From a virus, in the IMG/VR virus record IMGVR_UViG_3300018429_000004, positions 1 to 58,561 of that record: a stretch of 58,561 nucleotides of DNA. One strand, written 5' to 3'. Made by a program: the position numbers and the translations under genes. Each line of letters opens with the position of its first letter. The first letter of the stretch is position 1. The notes under the pieces were generated by a model. That model had not been told where the DNA came from. It saw only the letters and a program-made list of their open reading frames with translations, and ran no database searches. Positions 44,660 to 52,056 of the stretch are shown one piece after another.

Positions 44660-45670
44660 GTGTTCGCATCAATCATCGCGGCGGTCTTCGTGATCATCGC
44701 CGTCTTCGCCTTCGTGGCGCGAGGCGTGTTCAAGAGCGGCGTCAAGGCCGCGCAGGAAGAGGTTGACAAGTTCCGGGAAAACGGGACTCAGACGTACGAG
44801 GACCGGCAGCGCAAGGAGGAAGCCGAGGACAAGGTCAACAACGACTCCTTCGCCGCTACTGGCGCGCTCGGCGCCGCGCTGGTCTGCCTCGGTATCGCGG
44901 GCATCGTCATGTTCTTCGCCTGTTCGGCCATCGTCGAGGCCAAGCAGGTCGGCGTCGTGAGCACCTACGGCAAGGTCCACGAGCAGACGATGAAGCCTGG
45001 CTGGAACTGGAAGACCCCGTTCGACAAGGTCACCGAGATCGACGCCACCACACAGACCGACGAGTACAAGGGCGAGGATGCGATCCAGGTCCGGCTGAAG
45101 GACGGCAACACCGCCGAGGTCTACACCACGGTGCGCTGGTCCATCTCGTCGGAGAACGCCAGCCAGGTCTACTCGGAGTTCCGCTCGGACGACCCGACCG
45201 ACTCGCTGCGCAAGGCCATGGTTTCCACGCAGTTCAAGGCCGCCTCGAACGCCGAGTTCGCTTCGTTCGACCCGCTGAGCCTGGCCGGTATCGACGGTGA
45301 GACGCCGGACTACAAGGCGCTGGCCAAGGGCGTGCAGGACCGGCTGGAGAACGAGACCGAGGGTCTGGTCAAGGTCCGCTCGGTGACGGTCAGCCTGATC
45401 AAGTTGGACAAGCGCAGCCAGAAGCACCTCGACGACTACGTCGCTCAGGTCGCCAAGACCCGCGTGGCCAACGAAGCCAAGGAGACGGCCACCGCGCAGG
45501 CTGCCGCTAACCGCGAACTGGCCTCCTCGATCGCCAAGGACCCCAACGTCCTGGTCAACAAGTGCCTCGACACCGTGGCTGAGGCTGTGGCCTCGGGTGC
45601 TTCCCTCCCGGCAGGCTTCAACTGCATGCCTGGTAGCGGCACCGGAGTCGTGATCCCGAGCACCCGATGA
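44660..45670 (+). CDS. SPFH/prohibitin-like membrane protein (336 aa)
   Basis: GTG 44660 follows AGGAGAAGCAA. Two membrane helices (about 2-21 and 70-93, GALGAALVCLGIAGIVMFFA) precede an SPFH (band 7) domain: EAKQVGVVSTYGKVHEQTMK, PGWNWKTPFDKVTEIDA, DGNTAEVYTTVRWSI. A helical coiled coil (KTRVANEAKETATAQAAANR) follows, and a Cys-containing C-terminus. SPFH proteins organise membrane microdomains and hold protease regulators. In phages a role in membrane stress control or exclusion is plausible but unproven. Confidence 0.85.
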   Translation: MFASIIAAVFVIIAVFAFVARGVFKSGVKAAQEEVDKFRENGTQTYEDRQRKEEAEDKVNNDSFAATGALGAALVCLGIAGIVMFFACSAIVEAKQVGVVSTYGKVHEQTMKPGWNWKTPFDKVTEIDATTQTDEYKGEDAIQVRLKDGNTAEVYTTVRWSISSENASQVYSEFRSDDPTDSLRKAMVSTQFKAASNAEFASFDPLSLAGIDGETPDYKALAKGVQDRLENETEGLVKVRSVTVSLIKLDKRSQKHLDDYVAQVAKTRVANEAKETATAQAAANRELASSIAKDPNVLVNKCLDTVAEAVASGASLPAGFNCMPGSGTGVVIPSTR

Positions 45671-45846
45671 TCCGGTGGAAGCGGATCGTGCAGGCGTACG
45701 CCTGCCCGGTCTGCACCGCTGGCCCTGGCGATCCCTGCCTGACGGTCAACGGGAACGCGAAGAGCGAACCACACACAGACCGTACGCGGCTCGCCTCGGC
45801 GAACGACTGGGAGGATCCTGATGGAGTGCAAGCAGGAACTCTGTGA
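45667..45846 (+). CDS. phage zinc-finger protein (59 aa)
   Basis: ATGA overlap with the SPFH gene. ACPVCTAGPGDPCLTVNGNA then PHTDRTRLA matches the C-P-x-C...G-x-P-C-x...H-x-x-R pattern of a small zinc-binding family frequent in actinophages and their hosts. Likely nucleic-acid binding. Confidence 0.6.
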   Translation: MIRWKRIVQAYACPVCTAGPGDPCLTVNGNAKSEPHTDRTRLASANDWEDPDGVQAGTL

Positions 45847-45940
45847 GTTCTGGAACGGCCATCTCTGTGTCTGCGCCGCGATCGACGGTGACCCCGAGGC
45901 CACCGAAGCCTTGGAGAACTGGATGTCCGACGAGGACTAA
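45821..45940 (+). CDS. 39-residue acidic Cys protein
   Basis: GGGAGGATCCTG precedes ATG 45821, in a different frame overlapping the preceding gene by 26 bases. MECKQELCEFWNGHLCVCAA then ends acidic. Four cysteines might bind zinc. Confidence 0.45.
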   Translation: MECKQELCEFWNGHLCVCAAIDGDPEATEALENWMSDED

Positions 45941-45953
45941 GGCACCATAGACC

Positions 45954-46000
45954 GGGAGTGGTGGGCTTGGGTTTCCTAAGAGCGCGGGCCCACCACTCCC
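45954..46000 (+). terminator. terminator-like hairpin
   Basis: GGGAGTGGTGGGC (45954-45966) pairs with GCCCACCACTCCC (45988-46000), followed by TCTTCC. A 13-base-pair stem with a 21-base loop closes the SPFH unit. Confidence 0.7.
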
Positions 46001-46019
46001 TCTTCCACAGAGGAGAGAC

Positions 46020-46274
46020 ATGAGCCACTTTGACGGAGGCGCTGAAGACCTCCGCGACGAGTACCTGGCAGCCACGCTCAAGAAGGCGGGCCTGCCCGAG
46101 CACCTCGAAGTCTCGGAGATGCGCCTGGAGTACGGGATCAAGGACGCCGCAGGCACTGAGTGGTTCGGCTACGCCGACCGCGCCGCAGCAGAAGAGTTCT
46201 CTGGCGATGGGGACACCGTCATCGTACGTGAGGTGATCCTCACCGAGGGACACCCGGCGACCCCCCGTGAGTAG
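46020..46274 (+). CDS. unknown acidic protein (84 aa)
   Basis: AGAGGAGAGAC precedes ATG 46020. The product contains LPEHLEVSEMRLEYGIKDAA and AEEFSGDGDTVIVREVILTE. It is the first gene of the nuclease-helicase unit. No family recognised. Confidence 0.5.
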   Translation: MSHFDGGAEDLRDEYLAATLKKAGLPEHLEVSEMRLEYGIKDAAGTEWFGYADRAAAEEFSGDGDTVIVREVILTEGHPATPRE

Positions 46275-46551
46275 CCAGCGCGAGCGCAGCGCCGAGAACA
46301 AACTGCGTGACGGCGTCAAGAAGTTGGGCGGTATGGCACTGAAGATGGTGCCAACCGTCTCAGGCATCCCTGATCGTCTGGTGCTCTTGCCTGGCGGTGT
46401 GGTCTACTTCGTAGAGCTGAAGCGACAGTCTGGTGGACGGCTCAGCGAGATCCAGAAAGTGCAGATCAGTCGACTGCGCGCAATGGGGTATGACGTCGTC
46501 GTGCTCCGAGGAACTGATGAGGTTGCCGAATGGCTGTCCTCCCTGACCTGA
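46267..46551 (+). CDS. VRR-NUC nuclease (94 aa)
   Basis: GTG 46267 overlaps the previous gene. The product matches the stand-alone phage VRR-NUC nucleases: RSAENKLRDGVKKLGG with the conserved E, GIPDRLVLLPGGVVYFVELK with the PD-(D/E)xK residues Asp and E-x-K, then SEIQKVQISRLRAMGYDVVV. It likely acts as a structure-specific (Holliday junction type) nuclease with the SNF2 helicase beside it. Confidence 0.9.
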   Translation: MSSQRERSAENKLRDGVKKLGGMALKMVPTVSGIPDRLVLLPGGVVYFVELKRQSGGRLSEIQKVQISRLRAMGYDVVVLRGTDEVAEWLSSLT

Positions 46552-46566
46552 AGGAGGTGATGCCCA

Positions 46567-47938
46567 ATGCCTAGTCTCCACCGGTACCAAGAGCGCGGAG
46601 TAGCCCATCTTCACGAGCACCCTCGCGCAGGTCTCTTCATGGAGCCAGGTCTTTGACCTCGGCAAAACTGCCACCTCGCTCTCGGCACTAACGCCCGAGC
46701 ACCTGCCCGTGTTGGTGATCGCGCCAAAGCGGGTGGCTACACGCGTCTGGCCTGAGGAGGTACCGAAGTGGCGCCCGGACCTCACCATCGCGGTCGCGGT
46801 CGGCTCTCCGGCCAAGCGAGCACGGATGCTGGCCAGCAGGGCTGACATCATCACAATCAGCCAGGACTCGATCAAGGACGTGCCGGAGAAGCACAAGTTC
46901 CGCACGGTGATCATCGACGAGTCACATAACTTCAAGAGCCGCGACACCAATCGGTGGCGGCTGGCCAAGAAGATCACCAAGCGCGCCGAGCACGTCTGGC
47001 TCCTGACCGGCACACCGACTGGCAACTCTTCGCTGGACCTGTGGCCGCAGGTCTACCTGCTCGACCAAGGCGAGCGACTTGGTGTGGAGATCGCTGGTCG
47101 GAAGAACACCGGGATCGTCGCCTTCCGCAACCGCTACTTCAGTCCGGCGCTGATCCTCGACTCGGGCGTGGTGGCGAAGTGGACGCCGAAGCCTGGCGCC
47201 GACCAGCGCATCCTGCAGTTGATCGGCGACATCTGCCTGTCCATGAAGGCCGAGGACTACCTCGACATGCCCGACCTGTTCACCAACGAGGTCAAGGTCG
47301 AGATGCCCTCGGCCGCGCAGCGAGCGTACGAGGGTCTGCGCGACAATCTCGTGGCTGACCTGGAGATCCTGGGCAGCACCATCCACACGGCGGCCAACTC
47401 CGCCGTGCTCACCGACCGGTTGGCTCAGGTCACAGCCGGGTTCCTCTACGGTGACGAGACCAAGGCGGTCACCCGGCTCCACAGCGTCAAGATCGACGCG
47501 CTGAAGGAGATCGCCGAGGAGGCCGGGAGTCCTCTCCTGGTCTTCTACCGCTTCATCGAGGAGGCGAACATGATCCGCGAGGCCTTCCCGGAGGCCAAGG
47601 GCGTGGACGACCGTGGCGCGCTCGATGACTGGAACCGTGGCCGGGTTCCGCTGCTCCTGGCGCACCCCAAGTCCGCCGGAGCAGGGCTGAACCTGCAGGC
47701 CGGGGGTCATCACATCGTCTGGACCAGCCCCAACTGGTCTCTGATCGACTACAAGCAGGCGAATGACCGCCTGCACCGCCAAGGCCAGGGGCATCCGGTG
47801 ATCGTGCACCACCTCGTGGCCGAGAAGGTTGACCGAGAAGCAATCAAGGTCGTCCGGGGCAAGAAGACCTTGCTCGAAGCAGTGCTTGACACTCTGGGCG
47901 TCGACCCAGAGGACTACAACGAAGGAGACGCCGCATGA
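46567..47938 (+). CDS. SNF2-family helicase, reading frame joined by a +1 frameshift
   Basis: MPSLHRYQERGVAHLHEHPR at 46567 (strong AAGGAGG site) reads to MEPGL and a TGA at 46654; the body of the helicase continues in the +1 frame to 47938. Motifs follow in order: a shifted motif I (L-G-K-T), VLVIAPKRV (Ia), IIDESH (II), LLTGTPTGNS (III), LLVFYRF, SAGAGLNLQAGG (V) and QANDRLHRQGQ (VI). The shift site CTTTGAC is identical to that of RF2. With seven bases removed the text would read MEPGLGKT, a canonical motif I. So it is either programmed frameshifting or a mutated or mis-sequenced gene. Confidence 0.8.
46651..46657 (+). promoter_or_regulatory. RF2-like +1 frameshift site CTTTGAC
   Basis: CTT-TGA-C is the exact slip sequence used in prfB: the tRNA on CUU moves to UUU and translation resumes at GAC. 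GGAG lies nine to six bases before it, a weak Shine-Dalgarno-like stimulator. The zero-frame product would be only 29 residues. Confidence 0.5.
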
Positions 47939-48747
47939 TCATCAACCTGAACCTGAACACCGAGGACCCGCTGTCGGAACACGACAAGGTCGTCCTGCTC
48001 GCTCTCGCGGGCGAGATCAGTCTCAACGAGGGGAAGACCGCCGAGGCCCCTGAGCCGGTCCAGGAGGCACCTGGCGGTGCCGTCGTGGTGCTTGGCGCAG
48101 TTGGAGAGCACACCCCGTCGCCTGAAGGCTTCGCCGTCGCCGCCATCGAGGAGGCCATCGAAGGTGTCGCCTCAGTCCAGGAGAAGATCGCAGAGGCCGC
48201 CGCTGTCATCGAGCCGGAGAAGGCCCCGAAGAAGGTCAACGTCTCCGAGGCTTCGCTGAAGAAGTACGGCTTCCACATCGCCGAGAACGGCGAGGTCACC
48301 TGCGACCACTGCGAGCACGTTTCCGAGACCGGCCGGGCGCTGCACCTGCACGCCGGGACGCACACCCAGGCCGAGAAGATGTCTGTGCGGAAGACCACCC
48401 TCAAGTCGGTCCCGGAGAAGGTCGAGGACGCCTACCTGAGCACCGAGGAGGACGTGGCCGATGCCGAGGTCGGAGATCCCGAGCCCGACTGGGACAACCA
48501 GGACGCTCCGGAGCAGGCCACGGTCGTCGAGACCGACCCGAAGCTGCTGCGCGACAAGGTCGCCAAGGTCGCGACCGCGATGGTCGCTGCGGAGCGCCAG
48601 GCTGATGTCCGCAAGGTGCTGGACAACGACCTCGGTGGCGTCGCCCGGGTTTCGATGATTGCTGAAGGGGACCTGCAGAAGTTTCTCGACAGCGTCTCGG
48701 CCTCTCTGTCCAAGGCCGACCGCGACAAGTTCTTCAAGGACGCCTGA
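47935..48747 (+). CDS. zinc-finger replication-cassette protein (270 aa)
   Basis: ATGA overlap with the helicase. An acidic N-terminal half is followed by CDHCEHVSETGRALHLHAGT, a C2H2 finger near residue 125, and a charged C-terminal helical domain (VSMIAEGDLQKFLDSVSASL). It lies between helicase and nuclease and probably binds DNA or recruits them. No named family. Confidence 0.6.
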   Translation: MIINLNLNTEDPLSEHDKVVLLALAGEISLNEGKTAEAPEPVQEAPGGAVVVLGAVGEHTPSPEGFAVAAIEEAIEGVASVQEKIAEAAAVIEPEKAPKKVNVSEASLKKYGFHIAENGEVTCDHCEHVSETGRALHLHAGTHTQAEKMSVRKTTLKSVPEKVEDAYLSTEEDVADAEVGDPEPDWDNQDAPEQATVVETDPKLLRDKVAKVATAMVAAERQADVRKVLDNDLGGVARVSMIAEGDLQKFLDSVSASLSKADRDKFFKDA

Positions 48748-49910
48748 TGGGTGGTGAGCACGCCAGGCTTAGCCCGTCGTCGGCTCACCGCTGGATCCAC
48801 TGCCCGGCCAGCGTTCTCCTCGCGGAGGACGCTGGCCAGGTGCCCGACGAGGACTCGCCGTACGCAGCAGAGGGCACCCGAGCGCACGTCCGGGCTGAGA
48901 TCGAGGCCTCGCACCACTTCGGGTGGATTGCCTGCCAGGAGTACGAGCGCCGCCTCGACACCTGGAAGGCCACGTTGGTTGGCGAGCACGAAGAGGAGGA
49001 CATGACCGAGGCAGCGCACGGCTACGTCGCGCTGATCCAGTCAGTGGCTGACGCCAACCCCGGTGCCGTCGTGCTGCTGGAACAGCGGATGAACACCGGG
49101 ATCCCCTCCTGCTGGGGCACGGGTGACACCGTGGTCATCGCGCCGGGCCTGGTCTTCGTGATCGACCTGAAGTACGGCACCGGGGTCGAGGTCTACGCCG
49201 AGGACAACCCGCAGTTGATGCTCTACGGCGTGGCCGCACTGGACACCTTTGACATCATCGGCGAGGTCGACGATGTCTGCGTGCAGATCTACCAGCCGCG
49301 CCGCAACCACGTGGACACCTACTGCCTCTCGGCCACCGACCTGCGAGCCTGGCGCGACTCGGTCATCCCGATCGCCGAGGCAGCGCTGCAGGGGGGCGCT
49401 GAGTTCGGGCCGAGCGAGGAGGCTTGCCGCTGGTGCCCGGTCGCCGGAGAGTGCTCCGCGCGAGCACGCTTCGTCGCGACCCGGGACTTCGGCGAGCCGA
49501 CCCTACTCAGCCCCGAGCAGTTGGCCGAGGCTGTGGCACAGATCCCGAACATCCGCCGCTGGTGCCAGCAGGTGGAGGAGCGGGCGCTTACCAAGGCCTA
49601 CCAGGACAAGGTCGAGATCCCCGGCTTCAAGGTGGTGCGCTCCAACGGCCGCCGCCAGATCAAGGACGACGCGCTGGCGATCCAGATGCTGATCGACAAC
49701 GGCTTCTCCGCCGAGCAGGTGGCGCGGTTCTCGGTCAAGCCGTTCGGTGACCTGGAGCGGCTCCTGCCGAAGGACGAACTCAACGCGCTGCTCGGCGACA
49801 TCATCACGAAAAGCGAGGGGAAGCCTTCACTCGTCCCGCTGGATGACAACCGTCCGGCGATCAACGCACTGGAGGAAGAGGGCAGGGTGTTCGGAGTGAT
49901 TGAGCGGTGA
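48747..49910 (+). CDS. Cas4/RecB-like exonuclease, DUF2800-like (387 aa)
   Basis: The product has RLSPSSAHRWIHCPASVLLA with the first Cys of a possible Fe-S or zinc cluster, AEGTRAHVRAEIE, then the PD-(D/E)xK core GTGDTVVIAPGLVFVIDLKY and QLMLYGVAA, and a later three-Cys set CRWCPVAGEC. This is the DUF2800 arrangement, Cas4-related, common in phage replication cassettes beside DUF2815 and polymerase. It is expected to resect DNA for recombination. Confidence 0.88.
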   Translation: MGGEHARLSPSSAHRWIHCPASVLLAEDAGQVPDEDSPYAAEGTRAHVRAEIEASHHFGWIACQEYERRLDTWKATLVGEHEEEDMTEAAHGYVALIQSVADANPGAVVLLEQRMNTGIPSCWGTGDTVVIAPGLVFVIDLKYGTGVEVYAEDNPQLMLYGVAALDTFDIIGEVDDVCVQIYQPRRNHVDTYCLSATDLRAWRDSVIPIAEAALQGGAEFGPSEEACRWCPVAGECSARARFVATRDFGEPTLLSPEQLAEAVAQIPNIRRWCQQVEERALTKAYQDKVEIPGFKVVRSNGRRQIKDDALAIQMLIDNGFSAEQVARFSVKPFGDLERLLPKDELNALLGDIITKSEGKPSLVPLDDNRPAINALEEEGRVFGVIER

Positions 49911-50131
49911 TCTTCGTGACGATCGTGGTTGTGTTCATCGTCGCGACGACGGTGGCGGCGGGGTTCGTCTTCGCCCCGCAGATCAGCGACTGGATCGACG
50001 AGTTCACGTGGGCGGTGGTCAACCGCCGGGAGTACCGGAGGATCACCATCGCCAACCCCCATCTGCGCCCGGAGACGCTGGAGCAGATGACCCGCCGAGC
50101 CTGGGAAGAGCATCAGCGCAGCAACGCTTGA
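49907..50131 (+). CDS. small membrane protein (74 aa)
   Basis: GTG 49907 overlaps the nuclease stop. One helix (IFVTIVVVFIVATTVAAGFV) is followed by a soluble part with basic residues. Function unknown. Confidence 0.5.
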   Translation: MIFVTIVVVFIVATTVAAGFVFAPQISDWIDEFTWAVVNRREYRRITIANPHLRPETLEQMTRRAWEEHQRSNA

Positions 50132-50146
50132 CGAAGGGTCCTTCGT

Positions 50147-50464
50147 ATGACCAAAGGAAGCCGTGCTTACGAGCGCGCACACCGTCTAATTCGGAAAGCC
50201 AAGGGACGAGCAGCGGACCAACTTTGCTGCTCCTGTGGTGCTCCCGCTGAGCAGTGGGCTTACCACGGTGAGCGAGGAGAGCACGAGAAGATGCCTTATT
50301 CCCTCAACCCGGACGACTACCGAGCGATGTGCAGGCAGTGCCACCTCAAGAAGGACCGAATCGGCAAGTATGAACGCACGCCTGAACTGATCGAAAAGGT
50401 ACGCAGCATCAGGAAGACCAACGCCGCAGCCCGCACCACGCCACGTAATTGGCTGCCGGGTTGA
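50147..50464 (+). CDS. HNH-type endonuclease-like protein (105 aa)
   Basis: The product carries CCSCGAPAEQWAYHGERGEH then YSLNPDDYRAMCRQCHLKKD, the C-x-x-C / C-x-x-C-H zinc layout of HNH proteins of the small actinophage type in which A-x-x-W-A-Y precedes the DDY-x-x-M-C-x-x-C-H block. The full catalytic H-N-H is not complete (W-A-Y-H-G in place of D-H). It may be an inactive or recombination-associated member. Confidence 0.65.
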   Translation: MTKGSRAYERAHRLIRKAKGRAADQLCCSCGAPAEQWAYHGERGEHEKMPYSLNPDDYRAMCRQCHLKKDRIGKYERTPELIEKVRSIRKTNAAARTTPRNWLPG

Positions 50465-50490
50465 CCAACGGCCTAAGTAGGCCGTAGATT
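50461..50490 (+). promoter_or_regulatory. promoter with embedded palindrome upstream of DUF2815
   Basis: TTGACC (50461-50466) and TAGATT (50485-50490) are separated by exactly 18 bases. The spacer contains ACGGCCTA-AG-TAGGCCGT (50468-50485), an 8-bp inverted repeat that overlaps the -10 edge, a standard repressor operator position. The DUF2815 gene starts 75 bases downstream. Confidence 0.65.
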
Positions 50491-50564
50491 GAATCCAGCC
50501 GTCCCCGAGAGCATTCCCCGCTCGACGGGGGCGGCATCCAACAAACCGAAACCAGAGGAAACTG

Positions 50565-51113
50565 ATGGCAACCAAGGTCACCACCGGAGTCGTCCGCGCA
50601 TCGTTCGTCCGCATCTTCGAGCCGCAGCCCGGCAAGAACGCGAACGACAAGCCGAAGTACGGCATCACCCTGCTCATCCCGAAGTCGGACAAGGCGACGC
50701 TCGACGCGCTCTACGCTGCCGAGCACGAGGCCAAGGAGGCGGGCAAGAACACCAAGTTCGGGGGCAGCATCCCGCCGAACCTGAAGACCGTTATCCGTGA
50801 CGGCGACACCGACCAGGACACCGACCGCTACCCCGAGTTCGCCGGGAACATGTTCATGAACGTCCGCTCCGACCGCAAGCCGGTCGTCGTGGACCAGAAC
50901 GTCCAGGAGATCCTGGACCCGACCGAGGTCTACTCGGGCTGCTGGGTGAAGGCCAGCGTCAACGCCTACCCGTTCAACTTCGAGGGCAGCAAGGGCATCT
51001 CGTTCGGCCTGAACGCGATCCAGAAGGTTCGCGACGACGAGGCCTTCACCAGCACCAAGATCGACGCCAACGCGGAGTTCTCGCCGATCACCAACGACGG
51101 CGGCGTTCTCTGA
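50565..51113 (+). CDS. DUF2815-like single-strand DNA-binding protein (182 aa)
   Basis: ATG 50565 follows an AGAGGAAAC site. The product reads VTTGVVRASFVRIFEPQPGK, KPKYGITLLIPKSDKATLDA, NLKTVIRDGDTDQD, AGNMFMNVRSDRKPVVVDQN and EVYSGCWVKASVNAYPF, which matches DUF2815, shown or predicted in several phages to be an SSB. Between Cas4-like nuclease and polymerase it would coat single strands made in recombination and replication. Confidence 0.88.
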   Translation: MATKVTTGVVRASFVRIFEPQPGKNANDKPKYGITLLIPKSDKATLDALYAAEHEAKEAGKNTKFGGSIPPNLKTVIRDGDTDQDTDRYPEFAGNMFMNVRSDRKPVVVDQNVQEILDPTEVYSGCWVKASVNAYPFNFEGSKGISFGLNAIQKVRDDEAFTSTKIDANAEFSPITNDGGVL

Positions 51114-51130
51114 GCGTCGCCCCCTGAACG

Positions 51131-51180
51131 GCGGCCCGTGGCGGGCTTTGGAGTGGTTCCTTTCACCCGCCACGGGCCGC
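51131..51180 (+). terminator. strong terminator-like hairpin after DUF2815
   Basis: GCGGCCCGTGGCGGG (51131-51145) pairs with CCCGCCACGGGCCGC (51166-51180): 15 base pairs, perfect, with a T-rich loop. It closes the high-level SSB transcript. Confidence 0.8.
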
Positions 51181-51203
51181 TTCACATCTCCGAAAGGAAA
51201 CAC

Positions 51204-51836
51204 ATGACTAACTTCGACGAGGTCGTCGCGGCTTGGCAGCAGGACGAGGCCGTTGACCGGATCCATCCGCTCCGCCAACGGAGCGAGGAGGAATACTGGG
51301 CCTCCGGCGTGTCACAGGCCGAGGAGATCGCTTCGATGCTCCACATCGGTGCCCGTGTCATCGACTTCGGCTGCGGTGATGGCCGCCTCGCGATTCCGAT
51401 GCACCAGGCAGGGCTCCGCGTGCTCGCGGTCGACGCCTCGACGGAGATGCTGCATCGGCTGACCGACAAGGAGCCGGAGATCGCCGCCGTGCAGTCGGAC
51501 GGTATGAACCTCTTCGAGGAGGTGGCCCCGGAGCCCGACAAGGATGTCTGGCTGGCTGACGCTGTCGTGTGCCGCGCCGTGTTGATCCACCACGGCTACA
51601 ACGATGTGGCCCGGCTCGTGGGGCAGTTCGCGAAGGTCGTGAAGCCTGGCGGCCTGCTGATCGCCGACTGGCCGGTCTCCGAGAAGCCCTCGGAGCGCAG
51701 CCACTGGATCGGCGTGACGACCTGGGATAGATCTATCCGGGACAAGACGGCCGACCTCGCTGGCTGGGAGCCCGTCCAGGTCGACAGCGACCCCTCGATC
51801 TGGCGGCGCAAGGACGACAGCGATGACGTCCTCTGA
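51204..51836 (+). CDS. class I SAM-dependent methyltransferase (210 aa)
   Basis: ARVIDFGCGDGRLAIPMHQA near residue 50 is motif I of SAM-dependent methyltransferases; LAVDASTEMLHRL is the ribose-binding acidic loop, and KPGGLLIADWPVSEK the post-motif strand. There is no NPPY, so a DNA-amino MTase is unlikely; small-molecule, RNA, protein or sugar targets are possible. A GGATAGATCTATCC palindrome (51725-51738) is part of its coding sequence. GAAAGGAAACAC precedes its ATG. Confidence 0.8.
   Translation: MTNFDEVVAAWQQDEAVDRIHPLRQRSEEEYWASGVSQAEEIASMLHIGARVIDFGCGDGRLAIPMHQAGLRVLAVDASTEMLHRLTDKEPEIAAVQSDGMNLFEEVAPEPDKDVWLADAVVCRAVLIHHGYNDVARLVGQFAKVVKPGGLLIADWPVSEKPSERSHWIGVTTWDRSIRDKTADLAGWEPVQVDSDPSIWRRKDDSDDVL
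51725..51738. repeat. GGATAGATCTATCC palindrome within the methyltransferase gene
   Basis: A perfect copy that is translated as part of TWDRSIRD. It and the copy at 10827 are the only ones inside genes, and both lie in coding contexts that read D/N-R-S-I-R. Confidence 0.85.
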
Positions 51837-52056
51837 GGGCTTTGAGAACTTCGAGGTCAAGATCGAGTTCTGCCAGGTCGATCACGAGGTGCTGAACCTC
51901 TTGACCGGGGGTGCCTTTGACGCCGACGCGCCCAGCCTCCCGGTCTCGATCGAGGTGTACGCACCCATCAAGCGGACATTCTGGCAGTGGCTGCTGTGCA
52001 AGCCCCGGCAGTACCGCACCTACTACATCCCCCGGGCCGGGATCGAAAAGCCGTGA
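51823..52056 (+). CDS. unknown protein (77 aa)
   Basis: The start overlaps the methyltransferase end by 14 bases. The product (FEVKIEFCQVDHEVLNLLTG, VEVYAPIKRTFWQWLLC) shares the V-E-F-C-x-V-D phrase with the major tail protein at 8028-8744, possibly by chance. The polymerase starts inside its stop. Confidence 0.5.
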   Translation: MTSSEGFENFEVKIEFCQVDHEVLNLLTGGAFDADAPSLPVSIEVYAPIKRTFWQWLLCKPRQYRTYYIPRAGIEKP

